Below are positions 21,454 to 31,724 of a stretch of 47,976 bases of DNA, piece by piece (the stretch's first letter is position 1; each line of letters starts with the position of its first letter). Location: the NCBI GenBank assembly GCA_037447655.1, contig JBBHKE010001921.1, positions 1 through 47,976 on the forward strand, written 5' to 3'. Position numbers and translations under genes: made by a program. Source of the stretch: Zygnema cylindricum (lineage: Eukaryota; Streptophyta; Zygnematophyceae; Zygnematales; Zygnemataceae). The notes under the pieces are model-generated. The model worked only from the letters and a program-made list of their open reading frames with translations. It did not search any database and had not been told where the DNA came from.

Positions 21454-22110
21454 CTGGAGATAGAGAGTGCCGGGTGAACCGGTACAACGAAGATAAAAGT
21501 GAACACCCTCATCATGAAACCGCCAAATGAATTTGAGAACATAGTGTACCAAAGGCAGGAAATGGATGATAGTTTGTGAAAGTGGAACACAGTGGTCTGG
21601 ATGATTCTTGTACACAAGAACACTATCGAGATTCGGAGAGGGGGAAAGAGCGTGCAAGCTCTAGCAGCCGCAACGGATCGATGGTGGAAGGATTCAAGGA
21701 AGCCATACAGCGGCTTCAAGGGAGAGAAAGATCAAACAGGAGAACCGAGGCCTCTTAAGGGCCTTTGTCATTTCTACAAAAAGTCAGGATACTTCATAGT
21801 TGATTGTACCAAGCTGGCGGAGCTGAGGCTCTAAGAAAATCGTGGAGGGGGTTCCGCCGGAAGAAAGAAGAAGGCACTTGTGTTCACTCAAGTGAAAGAG
21901 GAGACCGATGAGGATGAGTCCTCTGAGAAGGAGGACAGTGAGCTTCTTCTTGACGCGAAGTTGGAGGAGAAGAAGATTCCTCAAAAGCAAAAGTGTGCCC
22001 TTGGAGCCATTTGGGAGCCTCCACAAGAAGGATGGATCATCCACTCAGGAGCATCTATGCATATGTGTCGTGACAAGCACCTTTTTACTAAGCTGCGGAA
22101 GATTCCCACT
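21454..22110 (+). pseudogene. A2 second gag-protease copy
   Basis: Repeats 19507-20150 at roughly 90% identity. The knuckle is broken (CHFYKKSGYFIVDC: the second Cys and the His are Tyr) and the protease reads WIIHSGASMHM, with the catalytic Asp replaced by His. It is not a direct continuation of the first copy. Confidence 0.75.
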
Positions 22111-23282
22111 GTAGAGATAGAGTACGAAGATGGGAGAATAGTTCCCACACATCTAGTTGGATCAATAGATCTGAAGGTCTTAGTTGACGATAAGACTTCC
22201 ATACTCACTTTCTCAAATGTACTTTATATACCTCAGCTGAGCAAAAATCTTTTCTCTACGTTTGTGTTAGATGATAAAGAATTTGATACCTTCACTAGAA
22301 AGGGAGTCTTTACAACTAAGTATGGGGATGAAGTTTACTTCACAGCAGATAAGGGTAGCCAACGAATGTTTAGGCTTAACCTGAGTAATGAAAAGAAGAA
22401 TGCTTACTATGCTGGTGTCCTAAACTTGATGATTTGGCAAAAGAGGTTGGGGCATGTGCACTTTGATAGGCTGAGGGAAATGAAGAAGCTCGGTGTGGTA
22501 GAAGGCATTCAGTTTGGGGATAATGAAATGGTGGATGATTGTAGTGGTTGTTCCCAAGGTAAGGCTCACAAACTTCTTTTTCCAAAAACTGCCACATATA
22601 GAGGTGAGAAAGTACTAGATCTGGTACACACAGATATCTAGGGACCAGCAAAAGTCCCTTCGGTAGGAGCTAAGAGATTCATGATGACAATTAGTGATAA
22701 CTGGTCTAGATACTCTCGAGTCTACTTCCTAGAAACAAAGTCTGAAGCACCTATTTACTTCAAAGAATATAAAACTTGGAGTGAGAAGTTGCATGGAACC
22801 CCTATTAAGAGAGTAAGAAGTGACAATAGGGGGGAATACACCTCTAACTAGTTTGAGGAATATCTGAGGGATGAGGGAGTTCAGCATCAAAAAACTGTAC
22901 CTTATAATCCAGATTGGAATGGGGTAGCTCAGAGGTTGAACTGACTCTAGGAGATAGCATATGTAGTATGAGATAGCATATGTAGTATGTTTGCCGACAG
23001 GACGATAGGAAAATGATTTGGGATAAAGCCATGAAATGCGCTAACTACATTAACAATTGAGTCCTTATCTCAGCTGTGAAAGGATTGACACCTTATTAGA
23101 GATGGACCGGAAGGAAACCAAATATCTCTCACCTGAAATTATTTGGCAGTCAAGTTTACAGTCTTGATAGCGATAGGAAGAACTTGAAATAAGATGCTAA
23201 AGGAAAACAAAGAAACTTTGTGGGATATGATGAGGATGTCAAGGGATATAGAGTCTATGATTAGGCTAAACAAGATATCATT
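22111..23282 (+). pseudogene. A2 protease tail and integrase
   Basis: Open to 22641: PTVEIEYEDGRIV, FSNVLYIPQLSKNLFSTF, then WQKRLGHVHFDRLREMKKLG, C-S-G-C, QGKAHKLLFPK and LDLVHTDI. The DDE core follows with ISDNWSRYSRVYFLETK and R-S-D-N-R-G-E-Y. The third catalytic position reads N-G-V-A-Q-R-L-N, Glu changed to Gln. Several stops follow. Confidence 0.78.
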
Positions 23283-24332
23283 TTGGTAAAACATATAGTT
23301 GTCATGAATGAAGGTAAGTCATTTGATCCTTTCAAATACATAAAGAAAATAAAAATCAGCTTTGAGTCCAATGGTGAGGAAGACTTAGATCTTCCCAGAA
23401 AAGACATAAGTAAAAAGATGATTGCAGATTCAGGGGAGATCCACGATGAAGGGGACAAACCAGAATCTGCCCATACTCCTATACACTTCGAAGAGACAGA
23501 AAAGGAGGAGATGAAACCGACTTTCTTGGATATGGGAGCCGATGAGACAACAAGAAGAAACCTGAGACTTCCCTCCATCCTAGTTTCGAACTTCGAAAGA
23601 GGACGAAGGAGCAGCAAAAGATTGCGGGAAAGACAAGTCGCTCACAAGGTAAGTAAGCTGTCTCACCATGATGAACCTCGGTCATATTCAGAGGCAATGG
23701 ACAGTCCGGAGAAGGACAGATGGGTTAGAGCAAAAAATGATGAGATGGCATCCATCATGGATGCAAATACTTGGGAACTAGTGGACTGTCCTCCAAACAA
23801 AAAACTTATTGGGTGCAAGTGGGTGTTTAAACTAAAACTCAACCCAGATAATACCATTGAAAGATATAAGGCTCGGTTCGTAGCAAAGGGGTTCACTCAA
23901 AAAGAAGGGATAGATTATGAGGAGACTTTTACTTTTGTGGTTCAGTTCCCATTAGTAGGGATCCTCTTTAGTCTAGCGGCAGCGGAAGACATGGAAATAC
24001 ACCAGATGGATATCAAGCCTGCCTTCCTCAATGGGGAGCTAGAGGAAGAAATTTTCATGAGGCAACCAGAAGGGTTTGTAGAAGAAGGTGAGGAGAGCAA
24101 AGTCTGCAGACTTATAAAGTCTTTATATGGACTAAAGCAAGCTCCCATGCAGTGGAATAACAAACTAGATGAGTTTCTTACCAGTCTGGGATATATCCAT
24201 ATCTGTTCGGACCATTCTATTTATATGTTTGAACATGAGAATAGGGTTATTTTTATTGCCATATATGTGGATGATTTGTTGGTTTTGAGTAAGTCTATGG
24301 AAAATATCAATCAATTAAAGAAAAGATCTTAG
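23283..24332 (+). pseudogene. A2 reverse transcriptase (long open frame)
   Basis: 349 codons: a charged linker, R-R-N-L-R-L-P-S-I, AMDSPEKDRWVRAKNDEMAS, TWELVDCPPNKKLIGCKWVF, KARFVAKGFTQKEGIDYEET, IHQMDIKPAFLNGELEEE, SLYGLKQAPMQW and the intact catalytic AIYVDDLLVLSK. It ends in a frameshift near 24330. This is the best-preserved coding stretch in the transposon block, but upstream breaks prevent a polyprotein. Confidence 0.82.
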
Positions 24333-24387
24333 AAGCATATTTGATATAAAAGTTTTGGGTGAGGCAAGATACATTTTGGGAATTTAA

Positions 24388-25315
24388 ATGGAGAGGGATA
24401 GGAAAAAAAAGATTATTAGACTTACTCAGATGGAAGCCATAAGAAATATGCTTAAAAATTTTCAGATGGAAAAGGCAAGCAGTTGTACCACTCCCATAGA
24501 CTTGAAGAAAGTAAGTGACGGGAGTGTAGAAAGAGGCGTAATGGTCTTAGATGATCAGGTAAGTCCAAAAAAAAGACAATTGATGAAGTCTTTTCCTTAC
24601 AGGCAGGTTGTAGGAAGTTTAATCTACTTTATGAATTGTACTAGGCCGGACATATCACTAGCAGTTAGAGTTCTCACTAGGAGTCTTAATGATCCTAGAA
24701 ATAGAGACTCGGAGGCAACGAAGAGGGTTATGAGATACTTGGTGAGGACCAGGGAATTATGGTTGCATTTGGGAGGGGAGCACACTGACATCACTATTTG
24801 AAGTGATGCTAGTTATGTGGATGCACTGATGAGAAGATGCTCTTCTGGGTATGTGTTGTATGTGGGAGAAGGTGGTTGTTGTTGGAGCATCAAGCAACAA
24901 AAGGTAGTTGCTCAGTCCACCATGGAGGCTGAGTACACGGCCTCTTGTTCTGCTGTAAAAGAATTAATGTGGGTCAAGTCTTTATTGCAAGAATTGGGGT
25001 ATATGAAAGAGCATTGATGTGGGTCATGTCTTTATTGCAAAAATTGGGGTATATGAAAGAGGGAGTGCAGGAAGTGCTTTGTAATAATCATGATGTCATT
25101 GTACTTGCAGCCAATTCAAAACATCACTTTAAATACAAGCACATGGACATAAGATTAACTTTTGTGAGATAAAAGGCTGAAAACAAGATTGTGAATCTGT
25201 GTACACGGGTGATGGGGAAATGATTGTTGATATGATGACAAAACCTGTACCATCTCGCAAATTGAAATACTTTAGAGAAAAATGTGGATAAAGAGAGAAT
25301 TTAAAATTAGACTAG
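24388..25315 (+). pseudogene. A2 RT tail and RNase H
   Basis: 24388-24801 carries FPYRQVVGSLIYFMNCTRPD. 24817-25017 carries RRCSSGYVLYVGEGGCCWS and QSTMEAEYTASCSAVKELMW. RNase H resumes after a tandem duplication of about 54 bp (24966-25070) with N-S-K-H-H-F-K-Y-K-H-M-D-I-R. The PPT (AAAATAAGGGGAG) follows and abuts the LTR. Confidence 0.8.
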
Positions 25316-25537
25316 AAAATAAGGGGAGTGTTGAAATTATTAGATTAAAGTATTTTCTAGGTCTGAATAAACTTAATGGAAATAGAAAAGAAAAGCATAG
25401 GCAGTCTACCTCCATCTCTCCACTCTATCCCTCATACTTGTCGTAGTCACTGAAGGAGAGAGAGAGTGGTAGAGCCATGGTTGCCTTGGCTCTTTAGGTA
25501 GGTCAAAAGAAGTGACATAAGTCACTTTTTACCAAAA

Positions 25538-25613
25538 GGTTGAGTCTGGCAGGACTCGAACCTCCGATTGGCAAAGCGAGGCGTAGCCATCAGCTTTAAC
25601 CAATCTGTCATTG
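25538..25613 (-). other. tRNA-like unit, antisense in A2 3' LTR
   Basis: On the minus strand: GACAGATTGGTTAAAGCTGA (A-box side) and GGTTCGAGTCC (25562-25552), then TTTT. This copy has the most tRNA-like D-arm region of the four. Confidence 0.6.
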
Positions 25614-25998
25614 AAGTCTGTTAGAGAACATGGGGTGTGAAATGTATTTAAAACATGTTGGAATTCATTAATCCGATTAACGGAATTACGGGTAAGTAAC
25701 ATAGAAATAAAATGAAGTATAGTGCGAACGTGAAACTGCACAAAACAAATTTACCGGACATTGATTTTCAACCACTAGTATTTAAAGCCGATTTGGATCC
25801 CGCTTTAGCGGTTTTCGGGCGTGACATGACCACGCGCCACGTGGCAAGTTAATATTGGGAAACGCGAATCACGGAGAGCATGAGGACAAGTCCAAAGGAG
25901 ACAGGCGTCCACTCAATGGCCGAGTCGTACACAGACCGTACAGAAAGTACACCGGCAACAGTACCTTTCTGCACTTTACAGGGGTTTTGAGAGGGGTT

Positions 25999-27068
25999 TG
26001 TAGAAATTAATGGTCTTTTAAAGTATTTTCTAGGTCTGAATAGAAATAAGAAAAAAGCCGAGGCAGCCTACCTCTAACTTCTCTCTCCAACTCTCAAACT
26101 TGTCGCAGTCATTGAGAAATTGGAGAGGAAGCTAGAGCCATGGCTACCTAGGCTATCTAGAGGTTTACGGGATATAAATATTTCTTTATTTATAATTAAG
26201 GATATGTTTACTAAAATATATGTGCCACCTTCAGAATTTGAACGTGGAACCTGCCGGCTGGTAGTCTGCCGGTAGCCGATAGCTCTAACCGTTAGCTCTA
26301 GAGATAATATTACGTAATGTGGGGTTTGATAATTATTTAAAAATTCATACGTAGGATAGTTCATTTAACTGAAATAGTTTTACGGCAGACATAGATCCAG
26401 TAAATGTAAAAGTACGGATTACGGTACGGATAAGAAACCAATACCGCGCATTTATTTCTTTACCGAAACGAATACCGCGCATGTATTTATTTACGGCTAC
26501 GATTAAATGTGAATTTAATCAGACGGTCGAAATTAAACGCCGAGATCGCTGAAGAGCATTTCGGCGGTTTTTTATCAAAGCCACATCGGATGACACGTGG
26601 CGGAATGGCATTGGATCGCGGCATCTCCGAGGATTAAGAGAGCGAATCCGAATATACCACGTGTCGACATTTAGGCCATGTCGTATAATGTTCGTATAGA
26701 AAGTACATCAGCAGCTGTACTTTTGTGTACGGAGGAGTAATCTGATTGGCTCTGTACATCAGTAGATAGAGTCTGTGAGAGAGATAGGACTTAGAAAAAT
26801 TAGGAGATAGGACCCTCTCTCTCCCAGAGAGCTTCTGTACAAAAGGTCAACTTTGACCCTCCATAACTTACTGCTCAGGGGAGCAAATTCAGAGATTGTT
26901 TTTGCTATTGACTCAGGGGAGTCTTGCCTTCACAAGGGTGAAGTTAGTCAGAGTTATTTTATGCCAGGGTGGCAGTTATTTTTGCTGAAACACAAATGGG
27001 TCAGGGTTATCCTAGAGGCTTCTTAGAAGCTGTCCACTCTGAGGACTTATGGAGGTCCCAGAGTTTCA
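25999..27068 (+). mobile_element. Solo LTR D inside A2 3' LTR
   Basis: TGTAGAAATTAATGG...GAGTTTCA, 1070 bp, interrupting the A2 LTR between GAGAGGGGTT and TTAGGACTTAGG. The flanks (GGGTT and GGTTT) give an imperfect TSD. It is related to LTRs A and C. The last 20 nt (27049-27068) encode M-E-V-P-E-F. A weakened antisense tRNA-like unit lies at about 26231-26306. Confidence 0.82.
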
Positions 27069-28088
27069 GGTTTTAGGACTTAGGAGATTTAGGAGGTAGC
27101 CGCCTCTTTCATAATGAGCTTGTATATATTTTGGCATCTTTGCCATTTGATAACTAATCGGCTGGATGGCCGTTTTTTGTGATTCTTCTAGCTGTGGACT
27201 CAGGGGAGTCCAGGCTGCACAAGGATGCAGTCAAATTAGCTATTCATCTTCTTGGGTAGCAGAGATCTAAGTTGAAGGTAACTATCTAGAGGCTCTTGAA
27301 TTATGCAGTCCAAATGGGGGACACAGAATTGTAGTGTTTAGGTGTCACTCACCCGAAAGGGTCCGGGCATCCACGAACGACAACGTAATTTTGAATGAGG
27401 GATCCCTTTCAATGGCCAATGGAGAAAAGTGTTGATATACACATAGGTATATAAGAGAGTGAGGGCGAAAAGAGTGGGAGGAAAGAAAGCTAGTGACGGG
27501 TTTTCTAAGAAGAGGAGGGAAAAGTGAAAAAAGAAATGGAAAGGGAGGGTAAAAGGAGAGGAAAAAGAGGGTAAAGGGGAGTGAAATAGAATGAATGACT
27601 TGTTAAGAGATAGGGGAAGGAGAATGAGAGGAAATGAGAGGAAATGAGGTGTTAGAGAATACGGGATAAAGAGGGGAGGGGAAGGAGAAGGGGGAGAAAA
27701 AAGGAGGAAGAAATGCCGGATCTTGGAAGATGGGGAAGAAAGGAATGAGAGGAATACTCTACCTTATTGGGAATGGGAGGCCGAGGGAGAGGAGCTAGAA
27801 GAACTTGGGAGCTTGTTAGGAGGCGAGGGGGGAGGGCGGAGGAGTGAGGGAAAGCAGGCAGACACAGAGATTTTTTAGTATAGAAGGGCCAGAGGAGAGG
27901 AAGGGTCGGGGAAGGTTTAAATTGAGGTTTCGATGGGGAATTGTGGGAGAAGAGGGGGAGTTGATGAATCCAATATAGGGTCTCCGTTAGAGAGGAGGGT
28001 GGGTGAAAAAAAAGGAATTAGGGGAAAGAGAATTAGGGATGCGGCAAAGGGAGTGAGGGCGAACGTTAGGAAGTGGCCTAATTAGCCT

Positions 28089-28511
28089 GACGAGTCTGTA
28101 TTAATTATTTCGGGCGGCTTCGAGTGTGACCGTACCACATTACACCCCATTAAACGGCATTCACGGGCCAATCCAACATGTTTGTTGCTAATAAAAGTGG
28201 TCAATGGTAGGGATAGAAGTGAGAATCAGGAAAATGTTCGACCAAAACAAGAGGGAGGTGAAAACATCTCTACGGGCATATAAGAGTGGAGAGGAGTTGA
28301 CGGGTCTGTATTAATTTATTTCGGGCGGCTTCGAGTGTGACCGTACCACATTACACCCCATATTAAAACGGCATTCACGGGCCAATCCAACATGTTTGTT
28401 GTTATTAAGTGGTACAATGGTCAAGGGATAGAAGTGAGAATCAGGAAAATGTTCGACCAAAACAAGAGGGAGGTGAAAACATCTCTACGGGCATATAAAA
28501 GTGGAGAGGAG
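28089..28511. repeat. Tandem duplication, 210-bp period
   Basis: Two near-identical copies, 28089-28298 and 28299-28511, sharing the CGGGCGGCTTCGAGTGTGAC and CACGGGCCAATCCAACATG blocks. Copy 2 differs by small indels. No gene is recognised. Confidence 0.85.
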
Positions 28512-28528
28512 TGGTCTGGGGTAATAGA

Positions 28529-28816
28529 ACGAGTGGATATTGTTCTCAACTAATAAAAGGAAAGGTGCAGACGTATTTTTTCCAGCGCATTGTCAAGGAG
28601 CATTCCGACGGAGATTGGCAACCTCAAAAAATTAGAATTGCTGTGAGTGAGGACAATGAGGGGGGATGATTGGACGAGTGGATATTGTTCTCAACTAATA
28701 AAAGGAAAGGTGCAGACGTCTTTTCTCCAACGTATTGTCGGGGAGCATTCCGACGGAGATTGGCAACCTCAAAAATTTAGAATTGCTGTGAGTGAGGACA
28801 AGGAGGGGGGATGCAT
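28529..28816. repeat. Tandem duplication, 145-bp period
   Basis: Two copies, 28529-28673 and 28674-28816, sharing AGTGGATATTGTTCTCAACT and GGAGCATTCCGACGGAGATT. They start about 17 bp after the preceding 210-bp duplication. Confidence 0.85.
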
Positions 28817-31601
28817 CTCATGCACAGGAAAAAGAGTCGATAAAAAAAAAAGTTATTACATAATCATAAGCACAAAAAAATCTGGAAATTACATGTTCTA
28901 GATGCAAGGGTTTCGTTTTTTCTATAATCATTTGTTTATGTTCATAGGTGTAAAAGAGGAGTTGTGGAGTGGGTTGGGGGGAGGCGTTGAGGGAGGCTTA
29001 GGAGATGGGGAAGTTGGGAGAAAGGAGGAGGCATATCTTTTTTTTGTAGCTTGTTTTTTTCTCACTTTTAAGGGAAAAAATGCTCTTATCCTTGAAGGGT
29101 TGCTTACTTCTCTTCACGAGTGGACTCCAAGCTTCCCATCTACACGGCTGAACTCGAGCTGGCTTGGACTAAGTGGGTGCGAAGACCACAACCCCACAGT
29201 CAGTCGTTAACTTGCTATGCTTATATGTTATTTGGTCTACAAGTGAACATTATTATTGTGATCGACTAATTATGCCTATACTAGAGGAAACGCTTTATCC
29301 TTCTTCCATAATGGTTTTTATGATATTTTATCCTTTTAGTGGTGTTTATTGCCATTGGTCGTTTCTCTTTCTCCCTTTGTTTTAGTCAATATGTCGGTAT
29401 ACCATTTTTATAGAGGTTGTTACTCTTGTCGAAGAATTAATATCTGATCATGTTATTTTCACCACTCATTGTGAGGTTCTCGGGGCGCTTTTTACTTACT
29501 CTGCACTTGTCTGAAACTTTCTCCTTCGAAGCTCACGTTGATTTCTTCCATCCGGGAGCTATTGTTCTGAAGACGGGTCCTTTCCTCTCTTGAGTTCACA
29601 CCTTGGACTTGTCTTGACCTTCCTCATCCTCTTGGGCTTTCTACTACTATTGCGCCCATGTTTAAGAGCCTGGTGGCGTGAATTTGCTCCTCCATTCTTA
29701 TTGGGGGTATTGATAAATGCACACTTCGCAACAGTAGTATGACTTTTTTCCTCACCTTCTAAAAGGTGGGTTTGTGTTTAACGAAAAAAATTGCACATTA
29801 TTCTTTCGTATCGCATTGGTCTTATTTTGCTCGAAAGTGCTCTCACTTTTTTTGGTGTTGTTGTTTTGGCGTTTCACGTGGTCTGCATAAGGGGAGAGAG
29901 CGTGATTATGCGCGTCATTATGCCATGGAATTTTGGTTGTTTGGGCATTGCTTACATGAAGATCCTTCGTATTGTGGTTGTTGATTTTCGGAGAGGAAGG
30001 CCCTTGAGAGCTCTCTCCCTACTATTGTCACGTCTTGTCTTTTTATCGTCAACTTTTATTTGTAGCTTTACGAGTAGGATTCTATTGTCCATCTTTCTCG
30101 TAAAGTAGTTTTAGGTCACTGACGTCCTCTTGATCTCCCTCTTTGTGGTTTCTCCCTCTTTGTGCGCCACCAAGCTTGGGGGATTTAAGATGGTGCATTT
30201 AGTGGGTTTTTAACTTTGTTGGGTGTTGTTTGGGTGTTAATTTGTTAGGGTATATTAACCTGTTGTCGTTTTTGCGTACCTTGTCCTTCTCTCTGGCTGT
30301 TCGTCCTTTTCAAGCTATTTTTTCGTTTTTATGTTAGGTTGGTTTCCCCTTAAGTTTGTTTTGTTAGTTCCTTTCTAGCTATTCCTTTCCCTTGTGCCCA
30401 TGTTCTCGAAAGATTGACGATCGCTTTGTTTTAGTAGGGCTCGTTCATTAGTTATTCCTAGATTTAGCTTTATTATACTTCATTATGAAGTGTGTGGGCC
30501 CTATCAACTCATAAGAACTTTCAAACCATGGCACATTCTTGTTGTCCTACTAAGGCATTATTAGAACAACAATAACAATAATGTTAACTATTAAGAAATA
30601 ACCGAGTACCGGAAAGAAATGAAAGACAAAATGAAGGTTCAAAATGACATTTTGGATCAAAAACATGCGTCAAATAACAATCCCTGATTCTCACCTCAAT
30701 GTCACGATCATTCCCAATGCCATACTCAATCTTAAAACCACATCTTGGGCCTAGAACCACTTTCACCACCATCCATTACTGCACTGCTTGGAGATTATCC
30801 TCCCTCCTTCCCCCACTCTCCTTCAATCTATTTGTGCGCATCTCCCCATCGCCCTCCCTCCATGTCTTCCTCCCCTTCACCTTTGTCCTTCTCTATTTAC
30901 ATCGTGTCATCCTCCCTCCCGCCTCTCTACATCCTGCAACTCTCTTTACAACTGTTTCCCGAGTTTTTTACCCACCTCCATTTTCCCTTGCCTTCCTTGC
31001 TCTCCCAGGTCTTGTCCTCCTCTCTCCCTCTCTCACTTTATACCACATTTCCCAAGTACACGCCATATTCGTTTGTTTGTATTTTTCCCGTTTCCATTGA
31101 CACCCACCAACTTAAATCACCCCTCCCCTTTTTGTCCACTTTTTCTCCTATCCTGGGCTCTGGTATCCACTTCGAGGGAGAGAGCCAGCCTTTGAGTGAG
31201 ACAAAGATTGTTTATAATAAAGCTTGAAGATAAAGCTTGTTATTTTTTTTGAGACAAAAATTTGTTCATAGGAAAGCTTCTGGATAAAGCTCATTTATTT
31301 TGTGTATGACAGACATCGAAATGATTAAAGCAAAGGTCGAAGCATCAGAAAAGAAGTATTTTAGTCTATAAAAAAGTACTTACATAAAAGACAAAAACGT
31401 ACAAATAATCTCTCATTAAAAAATAAAATAAAAACCAACAAGCTTACGTTCTGGAAGATAACAGAGTAAAAAAACACTGGTAAATAAAATATACACAGCA
31501 GAGGATACAATAAGCCTCCTCCATAAATTGTTAAATATCGTAAAAGCAAAAGACTTTGGTAGTGTGAACCTCCTATTGGTTCTCCGTGCCTCCCTCGACC
31601 T

Positions 31602-31719
31602 AACTGGAAACTGAACTTAAACCGGAACTGGAAACGGAACTGAAAACTGAACCGAAAACTGAACCGAAAACTGAACTGAAAACCGAACTGAAAACCGAAC
31701 TGAAAACGGAACTGAAAAG
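31602..31719. repeat. 12-bp minisatellite after the CPBP stop codon
   Basis: About nine to ten copies of an AACTGAAAACNG-type unit on the plus strand, ending about 5 bp from the CPBP stop (31725-31727). It would form the start of the 3' UTR. In another minus frame it encodes a repetitive S-S-V-F peptide that I do not regard as real. Confidence 0.85.
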
Positions 31720-31724
31720 TACAT

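Larger units (their letters stand above)
17949..27333 (+). mobile_element. Ty1/copia element A2
   Basis: Plus-strand relative of A1 with a perfect TSD GTGTT (17944-17948 and 27334-27338). 5' LTR 17949-18955, PBS, gag and PR up to 20159, then a C-type LTR remnant, then a second overlapping gag-PR copy leading into INT, RT and RNase H, PPT (about 25316-25328), and 3' LTR 25329-27333 split by solo LTR D. Many stops; inactive. Confidence 0.88.
25329..27333 (+). repeat. A2 3' LTR, interrupted by solo LTR D
   Basis: Begins TGTTGAAATTATTAG at 25329 and ends ...GAATTGTA at 27333 (TTGCA changed to TTGTA). 25999-27068 is an inserted LTR D. Without D it is about 935 bp against 1007 bp for the 5' copy; the shortfall includes a deletion near 25800. 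The terminal 20 nt again encode M-G-D-T-E-L. Confidence 0.88.
27339..31600. other. Gene-poor region with polypurine tract and tandem duplications
   Basis: The first part continues the target of A2, probably LINE 5' sequence. 27400-28070 is strongly purine-rich on the plus strand. Two tandem duplications follow: 28089-28511 (two copies, period 210) and 28529-28816 (two copies, period 145). 28900-30650 is AT-rich with no recognised coding. 30780-31150 is pyrimidine-rich, giving open but low-complexity frames. 31200-31310 holds a diverged pair of about 55-bp repeats. Confidence 0.6.

Noticed and set aside
29766-30108. Overlapping hydrophobic frames, possible membrane protein
   Set aside because: Two overlapping frames both look hydrophobic because of T-rich sequence; no splice or family support.
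30745-31227. 160-codon frame rich in P, S and L
   Set aside because: All three plus frames are open here because the stretch is pyrimidine-rich; no start context or homology pattern.
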